64,000 bases of DNA, taken from contig NZ_JABASX010000004.1 of assembly GCF_016107655.1 (NCBI RefSeq), positions 310,001 through 374,000 of the forward strand, written 5' to 3'. The translations under genes were made by a program, and so were the position numbers. The notes beneath the pieces are model-generated. The model saw only the letters and a program-made list of their open reading frames with translations, was not told where the DNA came from and did no database searches. Positions within the stretch are counted from its first letter, which is position 1, and the number at the start of each line of letters is the position of its first letter. Shown here one piece after another: positions 40,131-49,195 of this stretch. The stretch comes from Brevibacterium antiquum. GTDB taxonomy: Bacteria; Actinomycetota; Actinomycetes; Actinomycetales; Brevibacteriaceae.

Positions 40131-41726
40131 ATGGGTTATTACTTGACGACAGCTATCGCTTACCCCAATGGGGCCATCCACATCGGGCACGCATATGAGT
40201 ACATTGCGGCCGATACGATCGCGCGCTTCAAGCGCCTCGACAACCACGATGTGTTCTTCTCAACCGGCACCGATGAGCATGGTCTGAAGATGCTGCAGGC
40301 GGCGAACAAGCTCGGGATCACGCCCAAGGAGCTCGCCGACGACAACGCGAAGAACTTCCGCGACACACAGCTCGCGCTGGGTTCGACATTCGACCGGTTC
40401 ATCCGCACCACCGACGAGGACCACTACGAGTCATGCAAGGCGATCTGGCGCAAGCTCGAAGAAGCCGGCGATATCTACCTCGACACCTACTCCGGCTGGT
40501 ACTCGATCCGCGACGAGGCATACTACGCACAGGACGAGACCGAGGTCGTCGACGGTGTTCGCCTGTCCACGGAGACCCGCACCGAGGTCACCTGGACAGA
40601 AGAGGAGTCCTACTTCTTCCGTCTGTCCAAGTACCAGGACAAGCTGCTCGAGCTGTACAAGGACCACCCGGAGTTCATCGGCCCCGATTCGCGCCGCAAT
40701 GAGGTCGCCTCCTTCGTCGCCTCTGGCCTGAAGGACCTCTCCGTCTCGCGCACGACATTCGACTGGGGGGTGCCCGTGCCCGGCAACGAGAAGCACGTGA
40801 TGTACGTGTGGATCGACGCGCTGACGAACTACATCACGTCCGCCGGATACCCGAACGATGAGGAGTCGTTCAAGAAGTGGTGGCCCGCCGATGTCCACAT
40901 CATCGGCAAGGACATCATCCGCTTCCACAGCGTCTACTGGCCCGCGTTCCTCATGAGTGCCGGCATCGAGCTGCCGGGGCGCGTCCACGCCCACGGGTTC
41001 CTCTTCAATGCCGGTGAGAAGATGTCGAAGTCCGTCGGAAACGTCGTCGACCCCATCGACCTCGTCGACGCATTCGGCCTCGACACTCTGCGCTTCTTCC
41101 TCTTCCGCGAGTTCTCCTACGGCAACGATGGGTCCTACACGAAGGACTCGATCATCACCCGCAAGAACTCCGACCTCGCCAACGAGTACGGCAATCTCGC
41201 CCAGCGCTCGCTGTCGATGATCGCGAAGAACTGCCAGGCCCAGGTTCCGCAGCCCGGTGAGCTCACCGAAGACGACGAGAAGCTGTTGGCATTGGCCCGC
41301 GCGGTCCCCGACACCGCCCGCCGCCACGTCGACACCCAGGCCCTCCATCTCTACGTCGAGGCCTGCTGGAAGGTGCTCTCCGAAGCCAACCGCTACTTCT
41401 CCGCCCAGGAACCCTGGAAGCTGAAGAAGACCGATGCCGACCGCATGGCCACCGTGCTGTGGGTGACGATCGAGGTCGTGCGCATCATCTCGATCCTCAT
41501 CCAGCCGGTCATGCCCGATTCCGCCGGCAAGATCCTCGACCTCCTCGGCGTGCCCGCCGGAGTCGGTCAAGCCGGTGCGAAGGTGCTCCCGACTGCGACT
41601 GACAGTGGTGCCGGCGCCGAGGTGGATCCTCGTTCCTTCGCTGCGATCGACTTCCCGCTGGAGCCGGGGATCCCACTGCCGAAGCCGGTCCCGGTGTTCC
41701 CCAAGTTCGTGGAGGAGACCGAATAA
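40131..41726 (+). CDS. metG: Methionyl-tRNA synthetase
   Basis: Class I aminoacyl-tRNA synthetase of 531 aa. HIGH motif in [15 protein letters not shown] in [20 protein letters not shown] and [14 protein letters not shown] typical. The connective-peptide region lacks zinc-binding cysteine pairs, and there is no C-terminal tRNA-binding (EMAP) domain, so it is the short type without a metal. Followed directly by tatD, whose ATG overlaps the stop by one base (TAATG). The ATG lies 9 bases after a -10-like TAGACT with no Shine-Dalgarno, so the mRNA is near-leaderless. Confidence 0.95.
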   Translation: MGYYLTTAIAYPNGAIHIGHAYEYIAADTIARFKRLDNHDVFFSTGTDEHGLKMLQAANKLGITPKELADDNAKNFRDTQLALGSTFDRFIRTTDEDHYESCKAIWRKLEEAGDIYLDTYSGWYSIRDEAYYAQDETEVVDGVRLSTETRTEVTWTEEESYFFRLSKYQDKLLELYKDHPEFIGPDSRRNEVASFVASGLKDLSVSRTTFDWGVPVPGNEKHVMYVWIDALTNYITSAGYPNDEESFKKWWPADVHIIGKDIIRFHSVYWPAFLMSAGIELPGRVHAHGFLFNAGEKMSKSVGNVVDPIDLVDAFGLDTLRFFLFREFSYGNDGSYTKDSIITRKNSDLANEYGNLAQRSLSMIAKNCQAQVPQPGELTEDDEKLLALARAVPDTARRHVDTQALHLYVEACWKVLSEANRYFSAQEPWKLKKTDADRMATVLWVTIEVVRIISILIQPVMPDSAGKILDLLGVPAGVGQAGAKVLPTATDSGAGAEVDPRSFAAIDFPLEPGIPLPKPVPVFPKFVEETE

Positions 41727-42646
41727 TGGCCTCTCGCGCCGCCGGAACCTATCCTCCGGTGCCTGAGCCGCTGGCCCACCCCGTCGTCGATACCCATACG
41801 CATCTCGATATCTGCACGGGTGTGCGACTGCCCTTGGGTGCCGGCGAACCCGAGCCCGAGGTCAGACCCGACGAGGACGAAGAGTTCCCGAGCCTCGACT
41901 TCTTCTTCGACACCGCCCAATCTGCTGGAGTCCAGCGCATCGTGCAGATCGGCTGTGACCTGCCGGCAGCACGGTGGACGACCGAGCTGGTCACGCAGCA
42001 GTCACAGCAGGGCCGTCAGTGGATGCTCGGCGGTGTGGCTCTGCACCCGAATGAGGCGCCGAGGCTGGCCGAACGAGGCATGCTCGACGATGCCCTCACA
42101 GAGATTGAGTCACTCGTGGCCTCCACTGACCGTATGCGTGTGGTGGGGGAGACGGGCCTCGACTACTTCCGCACCGGTGAAGACGGTGTCGCCGAACAGC
42201 AGCGCGCCTTCCGTGCTCACATCGAGATGGCCAAACGCACGGGCAAGGCCCTGCAGATCCATGACCGTGAGGCCCACGCCGACGTGCTGCGCATCCTCCG
42301 TGAGGAAGGTGCCCCCGAAGTCACGATCTTCCACTGCTATTCCGGCGACGAGGCGATGGCTCGCGAGTGCGCAGACGCCGGGTACTACATGTCCTTTGCC
42401 GGCAACCTCACGTTCAAGAACGCCGATGAGCTCCGACGTGCCGCGGCAGCGGCTCCGCTGGATCGGCTGCTGACCGAGACCGACGCTCCTTTCCTCACCC
42501 CGCACCCGCACCGCGGCAAGCCGGGCGGTCCGTATCTGGCTGCGGTGACGGCACGCAAGCTCGCCGAGGTGCGCGGGATGAGCGAAGAGGACCTCTGCGC
42601 CGCAGTGTGGAAGAACGCGGAGACCGCACTGGGAAGCTGGGACTGA
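41726..42646 (+). CDS. tatD: TatD family metal-dependent DNase
   Basis: TIM-barrel metallohydrolase of 306 aa. Metal ligands appear in VVDTHTHLD, GETGLDYF, LQIHDREAH, FHCYSG and TETDAPFLTPHP. 3'-5' exonuclease or D-aminoacyl-type activity is known for the family. The order metG-tatD-rpfB is usual in actinobacteria. N-terminal ~15 residues and an acidic insert (EPEVRPDEDEEFP) are atypical extensions. Confidence 0.93.
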   Translation: MASRAAGTYPPVPEPLAHPVVDTHTHLDICTGVRLPLGAGEPEPEVRPDEDEEFPSLDFFFDTAQSAGVQRIVQIGCDLPAARWTTELVTQQSQQGRQWMLGGVALHPNEAPRLAERGMLDDALTEIESLVASTDRMRVVGETGLDYFRTGEDGVAEQQRAFRAHIEMAKRTGKALQIHDREAHADVLRILREEGAPEVTIFHCYSGDEAMARECADAGYYMSFAGNLTFKNADELRRAAAAAPLDRLLTETDAPFLTPHPHRGKPGGPYLAAVTARKLAEVRGMSEEDLCAAVWKNAETALGSWD

Positions 42647-42650
42647 ACGA

Positions 42651-42724
42651 CCACCTCGGCGAGGCTGGGACTGAACGGCCGCCTCGGCGAGGGCAGGATT
42701 GACGCTCGATCAGCCACCTCGGCG
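42651..42724 (+). repeat. Array of three CCRCCTCGGCG units after tatD
   Basis: Units at 42651-42661, 42679-42689 (G in place of A: CCGCCTCGGCG) and 42714-42724. The first two sit in a repeated context (GGGACTGAACGRCC before and GAGG after). Spacing 28 and 35 bases, all on the plus strand, in non-coding DNA. Confidence 0.85.
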
Positions 42725-42830
42725 GGCAAATGTCACGATTGTGACCAAGCCCGGAAACACGGGGAAGTCCTGGTCAGAGCGCCAGCCCAGGGACCCTCGC
42801 TGTTACATGTTCGTAATGTTTTGCGTATCT

Positions 42831-42848
42831 TGTAACGAATCGGTTACA
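42831..42848. promoter_or_regulatory. TGTAAC-N6-GTTACA dyad upstream of rpfB
   Basis: Perfect 6-bp arms, 38 bases before the rpfB start, with further GTTAC-like words at about 42801-42818. GTAAC-type repeats are recognised by the response regulator MtrA at cell-wall genes in other actinobacteria; whether this is such a site is inference. Confidence 0.5.
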
Positions 42849-42886
42849 GTGGATGAGTTGATGACCTCTGCCCCAGGGATATTTTT

Positions 42887-44128
42887 GTGATTGATTTTCT
42901 CAAGAACCGCAAAGTGCAAATTGCTGCACAGGCGGTCGTGATTACCGGACTCGTGGGTGGCACGGGTGCCGTGGTCACCATGAACAAGCCAGTGACATTG
43001 GATGTCAATGGTCAGTCCGAGGAAGTTCGGACCTTCGGTGGAACCGTGGGGGACGTCCTCGACAGCCGCGACCTCGACATCGAGAAGAGCGACCAGATCA
43101 AGCCAGGCGTAGACAAGAAGATCTCGCGGGATATGACGATCACCGTCAACACCGCGAAGGAAATCTCACTGTCCGTCGACGGCAAGAAGAGCGATGAGAC
43201 CACGCATGCGAACACCGTCGGTCAGGCATTGGCCGACCTCGGTGTGGACGCGAAGAACGCGGATCTCAACACCAAGCCGAATCAGAAACTCAAAGATGAA
43301 GGCAACGACATCGATGTGACGACCGCCAAGGATCTCACAATCGTCGCCGATGGCAAGGACCACAAGGTCTCGGCCGCAGCAGAGACCGCCAAGGAGGCCC
43401 TCGCTGAGACTAAGCTGAAACTCGACAAGGACGACTTCATGTCTGTGCCTCTCAGCTCCAGGGTCTCCGACGGCCAGGTCCTCACCCTGAACCGCGTGAA
43501 GAACGACACGGTCAAGGCGAAGGAGGCCATCGAGCCTAAGACTGAGACCAAGAAGTCGGACTCCCTCTTCGAGGGCGAGACCAAGGTCGAAGACGAAGGC
43601 AAGGCGGGTCAGAAGCAGGTCTCCTACAAGGTCAAGACCGTCAACGGCGATGAGGTGAAGAAGGAGAAGAAGGCCGAGAAGGTCCTCTCCAAGCCTGAAG
43701 CCAAGGTCGTCATCGAGGGCACCAAGAAGAAGGAAGTCCCTGCTGAAGAGCCAGAAGACTCCGGCAGCGGTTCGGACGCCGGGACCGGCGACGGCGGCTC
43801 CGACAGCGGTTCGGGCGGCTCCGACGACGGTGACAAGAGCACCGGCGGCGGCTCCGGTGGTGGCGACATGAGCACCCAGGAGATCAAGGACATGCTCGGC
43901 GGACCGGGATCCAAGTGGTATCAGGTCGCTGAGTGCGAGTCGGAGTTCAACCCGCGCGCAGTGAACAAGTCGAACAACGCCCACTTCGGTCTGTTCCAGT
44001 TCAAGCTGCAGACCTGGCAGGCCATGGGCGGCAGCGGCAACCCGATCGATGCCAGCCCACAGGAGCAGTTCGATCGCGCCAAGAAGCTGCAGGCTGAAGC
44101 CGGCTGGGGGCAGTGGGCCTGCGCCTGA
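42887..44128 (+). CDS. rpfB: Resuscitation-promoting factor RpfB-type
   Basis: Secreted peptidoglycan-cleaving growth factor of 413 aa. N-terminal signal/anchor (QIAAQAVVITGLVGGTGAVV), then three DUF348 repeats (VTLDVNGQSEEVRTFGGTVG and two later copies), a G5 domain (SLFEGETKVEDEGKAGQKQV), a Gly/Ser/Asp-rich linker, and a C-terminal lysozyme-like Rpf domain (WYQVAECESEFNPRAVNK, HFGLFQFKLQTWQAMGG) with the catalytic Glu in AECESEF. Start is GTG 42887. Usually ksgA and ispE follow rpfB; here they do not. Confidence 0.93.
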   Translation: MIDFLKNRKVQIAAQAVVITGLVGGTGAVVTMNKPVTLDVNGQSEEVRTFGGTVGDVLDSRDLDIEKSDQIKPGVDKKISRDMTITVNTAKEISLSVDGKKSDETTHANTVGQALADLGVDAKNADLNTKPNQKLKDEGNDIDVTTAKDLTIVADGKDHKVSAAAETAKEALAETKLKLDKDDFMSVPLSSRVSDGQVLTLNRVKNDTVKAKEAIEPKTETKKSDSLFEGETKVEDEGKAGQKQVSYKVKTVNGDEVKKEKKAEKVLSKPEAKVVIEGTKKKEVPAEEPEDSGSGSDAGTGDGGSDSGSGGSDDGDKSTGGGSGGGDMSTQEIKDMLGGPGSKWYQVAECESEFNPRAVNKSNNAHFGLFQFKLQTWQAMGGSGNPIDASPQEQFDRAKKLQAEAGWGQWACA

Positions 44129-44207
44129 TCCAGAGCGCAGCCGCTGATCTGAAGCAAGCTGGTCTGAAGCTATAGGCACACGAGCTGAAGCGATAGGCAG
44201 CAAGCAC

Positions 44208-44244
44208 CAAGTGCGGATCCGGGAATATCCCGGATCCGCACTTG
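44208..44244. terminator. Hairpin after rpfB
   Basis: CAAGTGCGGATCCGGGA, 3-base loop ATA, then the perfect complement (17-bp stem, 44208-44224 with 44228-44244). Not followed by a U-run. Confidence 0.75.
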
Positions 44245-44320
44245 TGCATTCACCGCTGATGCCGCGCGAGTGCTCTCTGCTGACAACGTGTGCGAGATGA
44301 ATCGGTGCGAAGCGGCTGCT

Positions 44321-44383
44321 CCACGGCAACTGTCGGCTGTTCCACGGCAACTGTCGGTAACTGTCGGCAACTGTCGGTAACTT
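44321..44383 (+). repeat. Decamer repeats CGGYAACTGT
   Basis: The core CGGCAACTGT / CGGTAACTGT recurs four times, the last three at exact 10-base period after two longer copies sharing CCACGGCAACTGTCGG. Non-coding; 130 bases upstream of the groE promoter. Function unknown. Confidence 0.75.
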
Positions 44384-44513
44384 GTGGTCGAAATCGCCCA
44401 CTATCGTCGACCAGGACTTGCCGACTGTTCGGTCTCCAGGGACGTCTCAGGACCGTCTTCGATCACCTTTTCTGGGGTTTCGCCCAGAGCGTGGACAATC
44501 CTTGGCACTCGAG

Positions 44514-44573
44514 TTGACCGAGTGCTAAGAGCGTTCTAAAGTCGAATTAGCACTAGCACTCATTGAGTGCCAG
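44514..44573 (+). promoter_or_regulatory. groE promoter with CIRCE (HrcA) element
   Basis: -35 TTGACC (44514-44519), 17-base spacer, -10 TAAAGT (44537-44542). TTAGCACTA-N9-GAGTGCCAG (44547-44573) fits the CIRCE consensus TTAGCACTC-N9-GAGTGCTAA with three changes; an additional GAGTGCTAA half-site lies in the promoter spacer (44520-44528). HrcA repression at heat-shock genes is expected. Confidence 0.85.
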
Positions 44574-44684
44574 TTTTATGAGACGGTCGATCTGCTCGGC
44601 ACCCGCGACGACGAGTGGATCACGGCATACGCCGCCGTCTGACTCAAAGAAGAATTGAACCCCAGCGAAGGGAGAGGGCCCGAT

Positions 44685-44978
44685 ATGTCGGTCTCCATCA
44701 AGCCACTCGAAGATCGGATTGTCATCCGTCAGGTCGAAGCAGAGCAGACTACCGCCAGTGGTCTGGTCATTCCCGAAACCGCCAAGGAAAAGCCTCAGGA
44801 AGGCGAAGTTGTCGCAGTGGGCCCAGGCCGCGTTGCTGACAACGGAAACCGCGTCCCAGTTGACGTGGCCATTGGCGACAAGGTCATCTACTCCAAGTTC
44901 GGCGGCACCGAAGTCAAGTACGCAGGAGAAGAGTTCCTCGTGCTCTCGGCTCGTGACGTGCTCGCCGTCATCGGCTGA
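44685..44978 (+). CDS. groES: Co-chaperonin GroES
   Basis: Chaperonin cap protein of 97 aa: [40 protein letters not shown], mobile loop region and [12 protein letters not shown] end. ATG 44685 has GAAGGGAGAGG upstream. Forms the groES-groEL operon with a 36-base gap, behind a CIRCE-controlled promoter, so heat-inducible through HrcA. Confidence 0.97.
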   Translation: MSVSIKPLEDRIVIRQVEAEQTTASGLVIPETAKEKPQEGEVVAVGPGRVADNGNRVPVDVAIGDKVIYSKFGGTEVKYAGEEFLVLSARDVLAVIG

Positions 44979-44987
44979 ATCCCCTGA

Positions 44988-46604
<1,617 letters not shown>

Positions 46605-46652
46605 GTCCCCATCTGATTCGCATCGGCACGCAGCGACTGCGCTGAACTGATA

Positions 46653-46690
46653 CACAAGTGGCCCGGAACACTGTTCCGGGCCACTCGTGT
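46653..46690. terminator. Hairpin after groEL
   Basis: AGTGGCCCGGAAC-ACT-GTTCCGGGCCACT, a 13-bp perfect stem, extended by ACAC/GTGT at the base with one mismatch. Ends the groE operon. Confidence 0.8.
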
Positions 46691-46876
46691 ATTCACCATC
46701 AGCCAGCCAGACACTCCGCCAGCGACCTGTTCGGCCTGCTGGTCGACATCCAGCCTCACAAACGACGCGAATTGCACAGGCGGCTCACACCTACTGATCA
46801 GTCAGATCCTATGTTCCTTGCCGTGGTGGGTCGCTAGTCTGGATGAGACAGTTTGACGCACCAATGTAGGGACCGT

Positions 46877-47719
46877 ATGACGACCGCCTCACCGACGCCC
46901 ATCGCTCAGCTTCGCAATGTCTCGAAGATCTTTGATCCCGACGGGGCAGCGCTGGTGGCTCTCAACCAGGTCTCCCTCGATATCGCCCCTGCCCGACTGA
47001 CGGCCGTGATGGGACCCTCAGGTTCGGGCAAATCCACGCTCATGCATATTCTCGCCGGACTCGATCGGCCGAGCTCGGGCACTGTGCGCATCGGTGAGCG
47101 TGAGATCACCGCCTTGCACGAGGACGAGCTCACGGCCTTGCGTCGGCGGCGGATCGGCTTCGTGTTCCAGGCATTCAACCTCGTGCCGACCCTCACCGTC
47201 AGGGAGAACATCGTCCTGCCCTTCGAGCTCGATGATCGAAGGCCCAATGCCGATGAACGCGCCTGGATCTCCAGCATCATCAAGCGGCTCGGCCTCGACG
47301 GGCGACTCAAGCATCGGCCCAGTGAGATCTCGGGCGGACAGCAGCAGCGTACCGCCATCGCCCGGGCCCTGGCCACGAGGCCAGACATCCTCTTCGCCGA
47401 CGAACCGACCGGCAACCTCGACGGCCGGTCGGGGCGTGAGGTCATGGCCATTATGTCCGAGGCCGTGCGCGAGCTCGGACAGTCGATCGTGCTCGTGACC
47501 CATGATCCGATCGTGGCAGCCTATGCCGACCGCGTCGTGTTCATCGCCGACGGCACGCCCGTCTCAGAGCTCAACGACTCGATCAGCGCCGAGGTGATTG
47601 CACAGACGATGCTCGATCTCGACGCGAAGGCCGAGGCCGCAGAGAACGCAGCCGCCGGGACCCCGCAGCATCCCGTACGGTCCCCGCAGTATGCCGCGGA
47701 GACCGGAGGGCGCCGATGA
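46877..47719 (+). CDS. ABC transporter ATP-binding protein, MacB/LolD type
   Basis: ATPase of 280 aa: Walker A GPSGSGKSTL, VFQAFNLVPTLTVRENI, signature ISGGQQQRTAIARAL, Walker B ILFADEPTGNLD, H-loop THDPIVAAYA. The MacB-type insertion and the FtsX permease downstream (4-base overlap) place it in the mechanotransmission class (lipoprotein, peptide or antibiotic efflux). The substrate is unknown. ATG 46877 is chosen with TAGGGA upstream. A -10-like TAGTCT lies about 30 bases earlier, and a palindrome ACTGATCAGT is at 46793-46802. Confidence 0.9.
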   Translation: MTTASPTPIAQLRNVSKIFDPDGAALVALNQVSLDIAPARLTAVMGPSGSGKSTLMHILAGLDRPSSGTVRIGEREITALHEDELTALRRRRIGFVFQAFNLVPTLTVRENIVLPFELDDRRPNADERAWISSIIKRLGLDGRLKHRPSEISGGQQQRTAIARALATRPDILFADEPTGNLDGRSGREVMAIMSEAVRELGQSIVLVTHDPIVAAYADRVVFIADGTPVSELNDSISAEVIAQTMLDLDAKAEAAENAAAGTPQHPVRSPQYAAETGGRR

Positions 47720-49137
47720 ACCCGATGCGGGAGATCCGGACCAACCCGCGCCAGTTCGCACCCAGCTTCCTCGTCGTCTTCATCGCGGCGCTCTTCGGCA
47801 CCGTCATCATGCAGGGCATCGAGATCCTCACCGCCTGGATGTCCTCGGCGAAGATCGTCTCCGAGTCAGACACGGCGCAGGGGCTGCTCACAACGGTGGG
47901 ACTGGTCTTCTTCGTCATCGCGCTGTTCGTCTCAAGCATCGTCATTGCCAATACGTTCTCCATCATCATCGCCGGTCGCAGCCGTCAACTGGCACTGCTG
48001 CGTCTCATCGGAGCTTCCTCGCGACGGTTGCGCCGGGCCGCCTCGGTGGAGGGCCTGCTCGTTTCGATACCCAGCGCCATCGCTGCGTTCCTCGTCTCCA
48101 CCGCACTCGCGAAGGGTACGACGGCCTACCTCGGCGGACAGATCACCGTGGAGCCGGATCTGCTCAGTCCTAAGATGGTCCTCCCAGGGGCCGCGACCAT
48201 CGTCGTGACCTGGTTCTCAGCGTATCTGGGTGCCCAACGCATCAGCGGCATCTCGCCGATCGAGGCCACCTCGCAGGCTGTCGAACGTCGCCCCGAGGAT
48301 GCCCGTGCATCGATGGGGGCCCTGGCGGGTGCACTCATCCTGCTGTCCATGGGGATCACCCTTCTCATCAGCGGCGTCGTCGGTGCCAGCGGGAACACGG
48401 TGAGTGTCCTTGGTGTGCTCCTCGTCGCCGTCGGGGCAGCTCTGACCTTCGTGGGCGTCATCGTCGGCAACCCCTGGATCCTTCCTCCGCTGCAGGCGCT
48501 CACCGGCTTGCTGCTCGGCCGTACGGCAACCGCGCGTCTGGCTGCGTCGACGATCGCCCGTCACCCCACTCGCAATGCGCGCACGGTGATCGGCCTCGTC
48601 ATCGGCATCACTCTCATCGTCATGTTCGCCACGGCCATGACGACATTTCGAGACCAGCTTCTCGACTACGCTGAATCGCTCGGCGACGACGGGTGGGGCG
48701 GCTTCGAGGATGTGCTGAAGACCATCATCGACCAGACGATGATGTTCTTCCTCGGCATGGTCCTCTTCTCCGTCATCATCGCCGTCATCGGAGTCGCGAA
48801 CGCGCTCACACTCTCCGTGCGGCAGCGCGCGCAGGAGATCGGTCTGCTCATGGCCCTCGGTCAGACGCCGCGACGGGTCCGACGCATGATCGTCGCCGAG
48901 GGCATGCAGCTGAGCGTGACCGCCTGCCTGGTCGCTGTGCCCCTGGGCATCGCATTCGGGTGGGTCGGTGCCCTGGTTCTGCTGTCCCCACTGACCGGAT
49001 ACTTCGCTCCGTCCGTGCCCTGGTGGGTCATCATCTCCGTCGTCGCCGGCTCTCTTCTGGCTGTGCTCGCCGCCAGCCGTGCTCCGGCGCGGGCGGCCAC
49101 GTCGATCAGCCCCGTGGACGCTCTCCAGGCGGTATAG
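47716..49137 (+). CDS. FtsX-like ABC transporter permease
   Basis: Permease of 473 aa: REIRTNPRQFAPSFLVVFIA first helix, a duplicated core (SFLVVFIAALFG; TARLAASTIARHPTRNARTV), and FtsX-type domains with long loops. FtsX repeats: NTFSIIIAGRSRQLALLRLI and VANALTLSVRQRAQEIGLLM. Translationally coupled to the ATPase. A MacB-like exporter with both domains in one polypeptide is less likely because the ATPase is separate. Confidence 0.88.
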   Translation: MNPMREIRTNPRQFAPSFLVVFIAALFGTVIMQGIEILTAWMSSAKIVSESDTAQGLLTTVGLVFFVIALFVSSIVIANTFSIIIAGRSRQLALLRLIGASSRRLRRAASVEGLLVSIPSAIAAFLVSTALAKGTTAYLGGQITVEPDLLSPKMVLPGAATIVVTWFSAYLGAQRISGISPIEATSQAVERRPEDARASMGALAGALILLSMGITLLISGVVGASGNTVSVLGVLLVAVGAALTFVGVIVGNPWILPPLQALTGLLLGRTATARLAASTIARHPTRNARTVIGLVIGITLIVMFATAMTTFRDQLLDYAESLGDDGWGGFEDVLKTIIDQTMMFFLGMVLFSVIIAVIGVANALTLSVRQRAQEIGLLMALGQTPRRVRRMIVAEGMQLSVTACLVAVPLGIAFGWVGALVLLSPLTGYFAPSVPWWVIISVVAGSLLAVLAASRAPARAATSISPVDALQAV

Positions 49138-49148
49138 GTTATGACCCT

Positions 49149-49192
49149 CGCCGAGGTGGTCGTGCACTCGCGAACGGAGCTCGCCGAGGTGG
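49149..49192 (-). repeat. Two copies of the recurrent motif after the ABC operon
   Basis: CGCCGAGGTGG at 49149-49159 and 49182-49192, 33 bases apart, both reading on the minus strand, in the 58-base gap between the ends of the ABC permease gene and the phosphotransferase gene. In both the context is GAGCTCGCCGAGG or close. Confidence 0.85.
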
Positions 49193-49195
49193 GCC

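Larger units (their letters stand above)
44129..44684. other. 556-bp gap between rpfB and groES
   Basis: Contains a hairpin terminator for rpfB (44208-44244), an array of CGGYAACTGT-type decamers (44321-44383), and the groE promoter with its CIRCE-type sites (44514-44573). I saw no gene in it; short open frames here do not resemble known proteins. Confidence 0.7.

Noticed and set aside
46793..46802. ACTGATCAGT palindrome before the MacB-type ABC gene as an operator
   Set aside because: Only 10 bases, no regulator gene adjacent; kept as a remark and not as a separate regulatory call.
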